Shown: positions 1 to 5,719 of the stretch, one piece after another | Layout: the number at the start of each line of letters is the position of its first letter | How positions within the stretch are numbered: the stretch's first letter is position 1 | Position numbers and translations under genes: made by a program | Assembly: GCA_041485125.1 (NCBI GenBank) | Contig: JBGPIT010000328.1 | Location: 1 to 5,719 of the forward strand | Length of the DNA: 5,719 bases | Reading direction: 5' to 3' | Source: JBGPIT01 sp041485125 | Lineage (GTDB): Bacteria; Desulfobacterota; Binatia; UTPRO1 | The notes under the pieces: generated by a model | The model's database searches: none | Told to the model about the DNA's origin: nothing | The model's input: the letters and a program-made list of their open reading frames with translations, nothing else

Positions 1-1209
1 GAGGTCGACGCCCTCGAGGAGCAGCTCTTGATAGCGCCGGCGCGCGAGCAGCACGTCGACCTGCGACATGCCGCCCTGCTCGACGGCGCCTTGCATCGAT
101 GTGCGAAGCTTGTCGGCGCGCGCGAGCGCCTCCGCGATCCGCGCGATGCGCTCGCCGACGATCGCCCGCCGGCGGACCGCCGACTCGAGCACCAGGCGTC
201 CCGACGCGACCAACGCCTCGCGGGCGCGCCGGGCGCGCAGCATCGCCGCCTCCGCGGCCTCGCGATCGGCCTGGCCCTGGTCCAGCACCGGCAGCGGTAG
301 CTGTACGCCGAGGCCGAGGCTCTGGCGCTGGTTCCCGGAGGCCACGAAGGTGTCGTAGGTGTAGCCGAGACGGACGGTCACGTCGGGAATGCTCTTGCGC
401 TTGGCGAGCGTGCTCTGCTCGTTTGCCGCGCGCAGCGCCGCGGCGAGCGAGGCCACGTCGGGGCGGCGCTCCTCGACGTCGGGTGACCACGCGCTCGGCA
501 AGCTCGCGTTGGCGTGGCCATGCAAGAAGGCGCGGGCGTCGGCGCCGGAGGCGAACGGCGGGCAGGGCGCCGCGAGCAGCTCGGCGCAGTCGGCGCGTGC
601 GGCCTCGACCTCGGTACGCGCCTTGTCGCGGGCGCCCTCGAGCCGGGCGTGCTCGGTCTCTGCGCGCTCGACGTGCATCGGCGCGATCTCCCCTTTCTCG
701 GCGCGGGCGCGGCTGAGCGCGAGCAGGCGCGTGCTCTCGCCGACCTGCTCGGCGAGGACGCTCTCGCGTACTTGGCTCGTCGCGATCCGTCCGACCGTGC
801 GCAAGACCTCGAAGAACCGGTCGGCGAAGACCGCGGTGGCGTGGGCATGCGCCGCCTCGAGCTCCGCCGCGGCGGCCGCCTGCCGCGGGCCGCGCTTGGC
901 GAGCTCGAGGAGCTCCGAAAGGCCGACCGTATAGTTCGGCACGTTGCCGAGCGGATCACGCAGAGCCGACGGATTGGTGCTGCCGACGGGGATCGTGTTC
1001 CAGCCCGCGTCGAGGGTCGGGTTCGGATAGAGCCGCGCGCGCGTGACCTCGCTGCCCGCCACCATGGTGTCCTTGCGCGCGTCGATCACGTTTTGCGCGT
1101 GCTCCCAGATGAGCGCCGCCAGACCCGACTCGTCCGCGTAGTCGACGTCGGCGCACGCTGTCGATACGGGGAAAAGAATGACGTTCAGCAAAAGCAAGAT
1201 CATCAACAT
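1..1209 (-). CDS. TolC/CzcC-family outer-membrane efflux protein, C-terminus cut by window edge
   Basis: The protein should be the trimeric outer-membrane channel of a tripartite efflux or type I secretion system, spanning outer membrane and periplasm. Reading the minus strand from 1209 gives 403 codons without a stop, running off the left edge. Residues 1-20 form a signal peptide: a hydrophobic LLLLNVILFPV core, then an A-C-A cleavage site before DVD. The family's two-fold repeat is visible. Each half has a beta-strand segment (LYPNPTLDAGW at 60-70; PDVTVRLGYTYD at 275-286, then LGVQLPLPVLDQGQ at 300-313), and each has long Ala/Glu/Arg-rich helices. The helices end in the typical KGEIAPMHVERAE (172-184) and QGGMSQVDVLLARRRY (378-393). 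RPDVASLAAALRAA (249-262) is also a common family motif. Usual length is about 400-470 residues, so little is missing. ATG 1209 is chosen because GGAAGG lies 5 nt upstream and the signal peptide begins there; ATG 1203 is an alternative. Pump and adaptor genes are not in view, so the substrate is unknown. Family assignment is firm, subfamily is not. Confidence 0.9.
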   Translation of the reverse strand, partial: MLMILLLLNVILFPVSTACADVDYADESGLAALIWEHAQNVIDARKDTMVAGSEVTRARLYPNPTLDAGWNTIPVGSTNPSALRDPLGNVPNYTVGLSELLELAKRGPRQAAAAAELEAAHAHATAVFADRFFEVLRTVGRIATSQVRESVLAEQVGESTRLLALSRARAEKGEIAPMHVERAETEHARLEGARDKARTEVEAARADCAELLAAPCPPFASGADARAFLHGHANASLPSAWSPDVEERRPDVASLAAALRAANEQSTLAKRKSIPDVTVRLGYTYDTFVASGNQRQSLGLGVQLPLPVLDQGQADREAAEAAMLRARRAREALVASGRLVLESAVRRRAIVGERIARIAEALARADKLRTSMQGAVEQGGMSQVDVLLARRRYQELLLEGVDL

Positions 1210-1214
1210 TCGGG

Positions 1215-1220
1215 CCTTCC
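1215..1220 (-). promoter_or_regulatory. Ribosome binding site of the TolC-family gene
   Basis: On the minus strand GGAAGG sits 5 nt before the ATG at 1209. It is a good match to the Shine-Dalgarno consensus and decides the start: the frame stays open well upstream, but no other in-frame start has both a comparable site and an adjacent signal peptide. Confidence 0.55.
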
Positions 1221-1302
1221 ACAGGTACAAGCAGGCAGATGGCAAGAAAAGTATGGTGCGTGCGTCGGCGCGTATTTCGATGCGCTCTGCCTGGCGTCGC
1301 CG

Positions 1303-1308
1303 TGTCAA
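1303..1308 (-). promoter_or_regulatory. Candidate -35 element (TTGACA) for the TolC-family gene
   Basis: A perfect TTGACA hexamer reads toward the TolC-family gene about 94 nt upstream of its start. At 17-nt spacing the -10 position is GCGCAT, a poor match. A better -10-like hexamer, CATACT (1255 to 1250), is too far away to pair with it. The hexamer may therefore be chance, or part of an activator-dependent or non-housekeeping promoter. Confidence 0.2.
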
Positions 1309-1325
1309 AGTGCCCCAACGTTCAT

Positions 1326-1344
1326 CGATCGATCGTCGCGACGA
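1326..1344. promoter_or_regulatory. Overlapping palindromes in the divergent intergenic region, possible operator
   Basis: Two perfect palindromes overlap here: the 10-bp CGATCGATCG at 1326-1335 and the 12-bp TCGTCGCGACGA at 1333-1344. They lie roughly midway between the divergently transcribed TolC-family gene and the receiver gene, beside the minus-strand TTGACA and about 40 bp upstream of the candidate plus-strand promoter. That is where a dimeric repressor of a divergent pair would bind. CG-rich palindromes also arise by chance at this base composition, and no regulator family is recognised from the sequence. Confidence 0.25.
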
Positions 1345-1383
1345 GTGTCATTCGACGCCGGTGGACAGTCGAGATTCGGCGGC

Positions 1384-1412
1384 TTGCGACTCCGCGGGCC
1401 CCCCGCTAGCTT
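1384..1412 (+). promoter_or_regulatory. Candidate sigma70-type promoter of the receiver gene
   Basis: TTGCGA (1384-1389, four of six matches to TTGACA) is followed after exactly 17 nt by TAGCTT (1407-1412, three of six matches to TATAAT). Transcription would begin near 1419, giving a leader of about 34 nt before the ATG at 1453. The spacing is ideal but the -10 is weak, so this is only a candidate. Confidence 0.3.
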
Positions 1413-1452
1413 CGAACGTGGCGCTACGACACAGCGAGACGCGGGGCAACGA

Positions 1453-1860
1453 ATGGATCAAGAGGATGCGCATCGGCATACCGTCCTTCTCGTCGAGGAC
1501 GATCCCGACGTCCGCGAGGCGACCGCGACCTTCCTCGAATGCTCGGGCTTCGACGTCGCGGTAGCCGGCGACGGCCGTGACGCCCTCGGCTCGCTGGAGG
1601 GCGGGCTCCGCCCATGCCTGATCCTGCTCGACCTCATGATGCCGCGACTCTCGGGCTTCGAGTTCCGCCGCATCCAGCTCGCCGACCCGAAGATCGCGGC
1701 GATCCCGGTGGTGGTGTTGTCGGCAGCGGGGGACCTGGCGCGCCGGACCGCGCATCTCACCCCCGACGACGTTCTGGCCAAGCCCCCGGACCTGTCGGTG
1801 CTCGCGGCGTTGATCGAACGGCATTGCCGGCGGAAACACGGAGACCGCGCCGCCGGCTGA
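1453..1860 (+). CDS. Stand-alone response-regulator receiver (CheY-like) protein
   Basis: This 135-residue protein is one receiver domain with no DNA-binding or enzymatic output domain. Such proteins take a phosphoryl group from a histidine kinase and act by protein contact or as phosphorelay intermediates in the cytoplasm. The receiver landmarks are all present: strand 1 VLLVEDD (11-17) with the acidic pair D16 and D17, phospho-acceptor D60 within LILLDLMMPRLSG (56-68), switch residue S90 after PVVVLSA, and K110-P111. The core fills residues 10-125; a short Arg/Lys-rich tail (RRKHGDRAAG) follows. ATG 1453 is chosen because it begins about ten residues before strand 1 and has GGGG 6-7 nt upstream; the frame is open far upstream but that stretch is antisense to the TolC-family gene. 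No kinase is in view, so its partner is unknown. It stands 81 nt before opgG on the same strand, and a link to glucan synthesis is only inference. Confidence 0.93.
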   Translation: MDQEDAHRHTVLLVEDDPDVREATATFLECSGFDVAVAGDGRDALGSLEGGLRPCLILLDLMMPRLSGFEFRRIQLADPKIAAIPVVVLSAAGDLARRTAHLTPDDVLAKPPDLSVLAALIERHCRRKHGDRAAG

Positions 1861-1870
1861 CGACCGGCGG
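1850..1870 (+). terminator. GC-rich hairpin overlapping the receiver gene's stop codon, weak terminator candidate
   Basis: CCGCCGG (1850-1856) and CCGGCGG (1864-1870) form a perfect 7-bp all-GC stem around a 7-nt loop that contains the TGA stop. No T-run follows (the next bases are TCCCCATC), so it is not a classical intrinsic terminator. It could slow polymerase, protect the transcript end or be incidental to GC-rich coding sequence. Confidence 0.25.
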
Positions 1871-1902
1871 TCCCCATCTCCATCGTCGCGGTCGGCACGG
1901 TC

Positions 1903-1932
1903 GTTACACTCGTGCGAGCCATCCGCTATCCT
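1903..1932 (+). promoter_or_regulatory. Candidate promoter of the opgGH operon
   Basis: GTTACA (1903-1908, four of six matches to TTGACA) lies 18 nt before TATCCT (1927-1932, four of six matches to TATAAT). The two hexamers stand out in a very GC-rich stretch. Transcription would start near 1939-1940, just before the GTG at 1942, so the opgG message would be nearly leaderless and the GTG at 1912 would lie outside it. The call rests on weak hexamers only. Confidence 0.3.
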
Positions 1933-1941
1933 GCCCCGCTC

Positions 1942-3474
1942 GTGAGCCCCGAGCCTCGACCGCGCGAGTCGCGCCTTCTTGCCGCCTTCATGCTCGCGGT
2001 CGTGACGGCGGTCGCGCCCTCCGCCGCGCAGGCGGCGCCGTTCGGCTTCGCCGACGTGGTCGACAAAGCGAAGCAGCTCGCGCAGGACCCTTACAAAGAG
2101 CCGGAGCAGGTTCCCGAGTGGCTCCGGAAGCTCACCTACGATCAGTGGCGTGACATCCGCTTCCGTCCCGATCGTGCCTTGTGGCGCGAGGGGCGTTCAC
2201 GCTTTCAAGTGCAGTTCTTCCATCCCGGCCTCTTCTACGACCGCACCGTGCGCATGAACGTCGTCGACGCCCACGGCGTCCGCCCGATCGCCTTCTCGCC
2301 GAGCCAGTTCGACTACGGCGGTAACGCTTTCGCGAGCAAGATTCCGCAGGAGCTCGGGTACGCCGGCTTCCGACTGCACTATCCGTTGAAGAAGCCGACG
2401 TACTACGACGAGGTGATCGTCTTTCTCGGCGCGAGCTACTTCCGCGCCGTCGGCCGGGACCAGGTCTTCGGGATGTCGGCGCGCGCGCTCGCGATCGACA
2501 CCGCGCTGCCGTCCGGCGAGGAGTTTCCCTACTTCACCGAGTTCTGGCTGGTGCGGCCGGCGGCCGACGCGTCGGAGATGACGCTCTACGCGCTTCTCGA
2601 CAGCCCGAGCCTGTCGGGTGCGTACAAGTTCGTCGTCCGCCCGGGCGAGCAGACGGCCGTCACGGTCGAGAGCGAGATCTTCCTCCGCCGCGAGGTGAAG
2701 AAGCTCGGCGTCGCGCCGCTCACCAGCATGTACTTCCACGGCGAGAACACGATCCGCGAGCTTCCCGATTTCCGGCCGGAGGTGCACGACTCGGACGGTC
2801 TCTCGCTCAGCTTCGACAACGGCGAGTGGCTGTGGCGGCCGCTCGACAACCCGCGTACGCTGGCGGTGAGCGCGTTCCAGATGCAGAGCCCGCGCGGCTT
2901 CGGCCTCGTCCAGCGCGATCGCGACTTCGATCACTACCAGGACCTCGAGGCACGCTCCGATCTGCGGCCGAGCGTCTGGATCGTGCCGCACGGCGATTGG
3001 GGCGCGGGCAGCGTCGAGCTGGTGGAGATACCGACCACGAACGACAGCAACGACAACGTCGGCAGCTTCTGGATTGCCAAGACGGCGGCGAAGCCGGGCG
3101 AGCCGGCACGTTTCGCGTACACCATGTATTGGTACGGCGACGACAAGACACGACCGCCCGACGGCCGGGTGGTTGCGACCCGGCGCGATTTCGGCACCGC
3201 CGAGAACGTCCATCGCTTCGTCCTCGACTTCAACGGCGGCGCGCTGCCGTCGATCCCCGCCGATCGGGTCCTGCGCGGCGCCGTCACCGTCGTCGGCGGC
3301 GACGAGTCCGGCGAGCTCCTCGATCAGCACGTGGTGAAGAACGCCGTCACGGGCGGCTGGCGCTTGAGCTTCCAGCTGCGGCCGAAGCGTCGCGATGCGA
3401 TCGAGCTGCGCGCGTATCTCGACCGCGGCGGCGAGGCCCTCACCGAGACCTGGTCCGAGGCGATCGCGCCGTGA
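1942..3474 (+). CDS. opgG: Periplasmic glucan biosynthesis protein OpgG (MdoG)
   Basis: OpgG is an exported periplasmic protein required for osmoregulated periplasmic glucan synthesis. E. coli OpgG and its paralogue OpgD have been described as beta-1,2-glucanases (family GH186), so it may trim or process the chain made by OpgH. From GTG 1942 the protein is 510 residues, almost the length of E. coli OpgG (511). It has a Sec-type signal peptide: arginines, then LLAAFMLAVVTAVA, then cleavage near AQA before APFGF at about residue 31. No twin-arginine motif is seen, favouring OpgG over OpgD. Family blocks include YDQWRDIRF early in the mature protein, GASYFRAVGRDQVFG through LPSGEEFPYFTEFW (163-202), LYALLDSPSLSGAYKFVV (215-232), LRPSVW (341-346) and GSVELVEIPTTNDSNDN (356-372). 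GWRLSF near the end belongs to the C-terminal Ig-like domain. Catalytic acids could not be assigned by eye. GTG 1912 is an in-frame alternative adding ten residues; no start has a clear ribosome binding site. The TGA overlaps the opgH start. Confidence 0.95.
   Translation: MSPEPRPRESRLLAAFMLAVVTAVAPSAAQAAPFGFADVVDKAKQLAQDPYKEPEQVPEWLRKLTYDQWRDIRFRPDRALWREGRSRFQVQFFHPGLFYDRTVRMNVVDAHGVRPIAFSPSQFDYGGNAFASKIPQELGYAGFRLHYPLKKPTYYDEVIVFLGASYFRAVGRDQVFGMSARALAIDTALPSGEEFPYFTEFWLVRPAADASEMTLYALLDSPSLSGAYKFVVRPGEQTAVTVESEIFLRREVKKLGVAPLTSMYFHGENTIRELPDFRPEVHDSDGLSLSFDNGEWLWRPLDNPRTLAVSAFQMQSPRGFGLVQRDRDFDHYQDLEARSDLRPSVWIVPHGDWGAGSVELVEIPTTNDSNDNVGSFWIAKTAAKPGEPARFAYTMYWYGDDKTRPPDGRVVATRRDFGTAENVHRFVLDFNGGALPSIPADRVLRGAVTVVGGDESGELLDQHVVKNAVTGGWRLSFQLRPKRRDAIELRAYLDRGGEALTETWSEAIAP
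3457..3460 (+). promoter_or_regulatory. Ribosome binding site of opgH inside the opgG 3' end
   Basis: GAGG lies 10 nt before the GTG at 3471, within the last codons of opgG. The spacing is slightly long and the match short. The GTGA overlap of start and stop (3471-3474) suggests opgH translation relies mainly on coupling to opgG. Confidence 0.35.
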
Positions 3475-5719
3475 GCGACAAGGCCGAGCGCGGCACGGTG
3501 CGCGAGCTGCGCGCCGCCGGATCGGAGAGCGCCGCGCTCCGCACGGTCGGCGGCGCGGTCGAGCGTCGCGATCCGGCGGCTGCGGCGCTGACGCCGTCGG
3601 GCCTCGTCGAGGTGCCGCCCGAGCGCCTGCTCCAAGATTGGAAGGAGGCGCACGACCGCGCCATCGCGTATCTGCGCGCGCTCGAGGTGCCGGCGGCGGA
3701 CCACGAGCCGCTCGCGACCGCCGCGGTGATGCGCGCGGTCACGCGCGAGCGCTGGGAGACCGAGAGCGCCGTCGCCGAGACGCAGCACGTGCTGCGTGCG
3801 CTCCTGCCGGAACGGCATCCGCCGGCACGTTCGCTCCGGCCGCCCGGCATGGACGAGTTCCTGGCTTGGCGTCTCGACGCCGCGCTCTCCGGCCGCTTCG
3901 CCACGCCGGCGGTGACGCCGGCGGTCGACGAGACGCACGACCCGCGCCGTCCGGTCGTTGCCGACGCGCCGCCCTCGGAGCCTGCCGCGATCGATCGCCG
4001 CGCGCTCGGCGTGGTCGCGACGCCGCCGCTCGCGCGCGGCTCGATGGCGCCGGAGCCGATCGAGCGTCGCTTCCTGCGGCGCCTCGGTCGCCGACTGATC
4101 GGCAGACCTTCCGAGGCGTGGCGGGCGGCGAGCCTGCCCGACGGCGGCTCGCTGCGGGCGCAGCGACGCCAGATGTCGTGGACGCGCGTCGCCCACCGAC
4201 GGCGGATGCTGCTCGCGTTCCTGGTGCTCATCCCGAGCGTGATCGCGAGCGGCTTCATGGTGAACGTCCTGCCCAATCACGGCGGCACCTGGCTCGAGGT
4301 CGCGATCGTCTTCTTCTTCGGCGCGCTCTTCGGCTGGATCTCGATCGGCTTCTGGACGGCGTTCCTCGGCTTCTTCCTCCTCGCGACCGGCCGCGATCGT
4401 TTCGCGATCACCAGGGATGCGGACGACAGCCGGCCGATCGATCCCCACGCGCTCACCGCGATCGTGATGCCGATCGCGCAAGAGCCCGTGGATCGCGTCT
4501 TCTCGGGCCTGCAGGCGATCCATCGCTCGCTCGAGCGGGCGGGGGCCGTCGAGCACTTCCACTTCTTCGTCCTCAGCGACACCGCCGATCCGGATACGTG
4601 GGTGCGCGAGGAGGAGAGCTGGGCGGAGTGGTGTCGCGAGGTGTCGGGCTTCAACCGCATCTTCTATCGCCACCGGCGGGTGCGGCTGCGGCGGAAGAGC
4701 GGCAACGTCGCCGACTTCTGCCGGCGCTGGGGTCGCCGTTACCGCTATATGGTGATGCTCGACGCCGACAGCATCATGACCGGCACGGCGCTGGTGACGT
4801 TGCTCCGCATGATGGAGAACCGCCCCGACGCCGGCGTGATCCAGACCGCGCCGACCGCGGTCGAGCGGCGCTCGCTCTTCGCGCGCGTGCAGCAGTTCGC
4901 GACCCACGTGTACGGCCCGATGTTCGCTGCCGGTCTGCACTTCTGGCAGCTCGGCGACGGCCAGTACTGGGGCCACAATGCGATCATCCGCCTCGCGCCC
5001 TTCATGGCGCATTGCGCCCTGCCGCGGCTCCCCGGCAAGCCGCCGCTCGGCGGCGAGATCCTGAGCCACGACTTCGTCGAGGCCGCCCTCATGGGCCGCG
5101 CCGGCTTCACGCTCTGGCTCGCGTACGACCTCGGCGGCAGCTACGAAGAAGTGCCGTCGACGCTCCTCGAAGAGATGAAACGCGACCGGCGCTGGTGCCA
5201 GGGCAATCTCCAACACCTCCGCCTGCTCTTCACCGAGGGCCTCTTCGGCGCGCACCGCGCCCTCTTCATCAATGGTGTCCTCTCCTACGTCTCGGCGCTC
5301 TTGTGGTTCATGTTCTTGACCCTCAGCACCGCCGAGGTGATCCAAAACGCGCTGCGCGAGCCGAACTACTTTCCCTCGGGCGCGAGCCTCTTTCCGGCGT
5401 GGCCGATTTGGCGTCCGAACTGGGCGCGGGCGCTGCTCGCGGTGACCGGCACGATTCTCTTCTTGCCGAAGCTCCTGAGCGTCGCGCTCATCGTCGTCAA
5501 ACGGCGCGAGGCGCGGCTTTTCGGCGGCCTCGGCAAGCTCTCGCTGAGCGTGCTCATCGAGATCGTGATCTCGAGTCTGCTGGCGCCGATCCGCATGGTC
5601 TTTCACAGCCGCTTCGTCCTGCTGAACCTGCTCGGGCGTACCGTCACGTGGCGCTCGCAGGGACGCGAGGACACCGAGACCGGCTGGGGTGAGGCCATCC
5701 GTCATCACGGCGTCGACAC
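3471..5719 (+). CDS. opgH: Glucans biosynthesis glucosyltransferase OpgH (MdoH), C-terminus cut by window edge
   Basis: OpgH is the inner-membrane family 2 glycosyltransferase that polymerises beta-1,2-glucose from UDP-glucose on the cytoplasmic side and passes it to the periplasm. From GTG 3471, 749 codons are open to the edge. Residues 1-245 are a polar Ala/Arg/Pro-rich cytoplasmic region. Membrane segments lie at about 246-267 (MLLAFLVLIPSVIA) and 274-307. The catalytic domain begins near MPIAQEP (333-339). It contains LSD (D370), RKSGN (408-412), the DAD motif in MLDADSIM (D431, D433), SHDFVEAA (D534, the likely catalytic base region) and RRWCQGN (573-579), the family's RW signature. Further hydrophobic segments follow, including SYVSALLWFMFL and LFLPKLLSVALIVV. 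The readable end, WGEAIRHHG, aligns with a point about 200 residues before the E. coli C-terminus, so the full protein should be near 950 residues against 847 in E. coli. All recognisable catalytic motifs are intact. The N-terminus is about 100 residues longer and the first periplasmic loop shorter than in E. coli. Confidence 0.96.
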   Translation, partial: MSDKAERGTVRELRAAGSESAALRTVGGAVERRDPAAAALTPSGLVEVPPERLLQDWKEAHDRAIAYLRALEVPAADHEPLATAAVMRAVTRERWETESAVAETQHVLRALLPERHPPARSLRPPGMDEFLAWRLDAALSGRFATPAVTPAVDETHDPRRPVVADAPPSEPAAIDRRALGVVATPPLARGSMAPEPIERRFLRRLGRRLIGRPSEAWRAASLPDGGSLRAQRRQMSWTRVAHRRRMLLAFLVLIPSVIASGFMVNVLPNHGGTWLEVAIVFFFGALFGWISIGFWTAFLGFFLLATGRDRFAITRDADDSRPIDPHALTAIVMPIAQEPVDRVFSGLQAIHRSLERAGAVEHFHFFVLSDTADPDTWVREEESWAEWCREVSGFNRIFYRHRRVRLRRKSGNVADFCRRWGRRYRYMVMLDADSIMTGTALVTLLRMMENRPDAGVIQTAPTAVERRSLFARVQQFATHVYGPMFAAGLHFWQLGDGQYWGHNAIIRLAPFMAHCALPRLPGKPPLGGEILSHDFVEAALMGRAGFTLWLAYDLGGSYEEVPSTLLEEMKRDRRWCQGNLQHLRLLFTEGLFGAHRALFINGVLSYVSALLWFMFLTLSTAEVIQNALREPNYFPSGASLFPAWPIWRPNWARALLAVTGTILFLPKLLSVALIVVKRREARLFGGLGKLSLSVLIEIVISSLLAPIRMVFHSRFVLLNLLGRTVTWRSQGREDTETGWGEAIRHHGVD
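3903..3926 (+). repeat. Two tandem 12-bp units inside opgH
   Basis: ACGCCGGCGGTG at 3903-3914 is followed directly by ACGCCGGCGGTC, with one mismatch at the last base. In frame they encode TPAV twice (OpgH residues 145-152), within the Pro/Ala-rich cytoplasmic N-terminal region. This looks like a small slippage duplication in a flexible linker. Confidence 0.45.

Noticed and set aside
378..959. A 193-residue minus-strand frame and several plus-strand frames at 28-934
   Set aside because: They are alternate frames of the TolC-family gene, with Ser/Arg/Pro-rich translations. The real frame is open from 1209 to the window edge and shows the signal peptide and both TolC repeats.
956..1318. A 120-residue minus-strand frame spanning the start of the TolC-family gene
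   Set aside because: It is a different frame from the TolC-family coding frame, with His/Arg-rich sequence and no signal peptide.
514..1452. N-terminal extension of the receiver protein back to an ATG at 514
   Set aside because: The upstream part is antisense to the TolC-family gene and shows no domain. The receiver domain starts properly just after ATG 1453.
2197..3330. A 377-residue open frame antisense to opgG
   Set aside because: It lies entirely inside opgG, is rich in Arg/Ala/Val/Glu and shows no recognisable domain. The opgG frame matches its family along its length.
3324..5708. A 794-residue open frame antisense to opgH, and a 765-residue plus-strand frame at 3395-5692
   Set aside because: Both are shadows of opgH in very GC-rich DNA where stop codons are rare. 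Their translations are low-complexity Arg/Ala/Glu-rich with no family motifs, while the true frame carries every OpgH motif.
1..5719. Mobile elements, CRISPR arrays, tRNA or rRNA genes
   Set aside because: No transposase-like frame, terminal inverted repeats, spaced direct repeats or RNA-gene sequence were seen. Non-coding space is limited to 1210-1452 and about 1861-1941.

Overview
The window is very GC-rich, densely coding bacterial DNA. G or C fills most third codon positions, so several very long antisense and alternate-frame ORFs are spurious. The gene content (an OpgG/OpgH pair and a TolC/CzcC-type outer-membrane protein) points to a Gram-negative, diderm bacterium. The composition and the divergence from E. 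coli OpgG/OpgH suggest a proteobacterial or deep-branching relative (myxococcal, deltaproteobacterial or Binatota-like). That placement is a guess from composition and family distribution, not something the sequence proves.

Layout. Positions 1209 to 1 (minus strand) encode a TolC-family outer-membrane efflux protein whose C-terminal end lies beyond the left edge. A 243-bp divergent intergenic region (1210-1452) follows. It holds a candidate plus-strand promoter, an unpaired TTGACA hexamer on the minus strand and two overlapping palindromes. Positions 1453-1860 (plus) encode a stand-alone response-regulator receiver domain with no output domain. A short gap with a GC-rich hairpin and a possible promoter leads to opgG (about 1942-3474). 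Its stop codon overlaps the GTG start of opgH (3471 to beyond 5719). opgH is cut by the right edge and probably lacks about 200 C-terminal residues.

How the genes work together. OpgH is the inner-membrane glucosyltransferase that makes and exports a beta-1,2-linked glucan backbone from UDP-glucose. OpgG is the exported periplasmic partner needed to make osmoregulated periplasmic glucans (OPGs). The overlapping start and stop indicate a translationally coupled opgGH operon. The receiver protein lies just upstream on the same strand and could be co-transcribed or independent. The TolC-like gene is transcribed away from it, and its usual membrane-fusion and pump partners are not in the window.

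No clearly undescribed system is visible. The main points worth checking are the long N-terminal extension of OpgH, the orphan receiver beside opgGH, the possibly near-leaderless opgG start, and the palindromes in the divergent promoter region.
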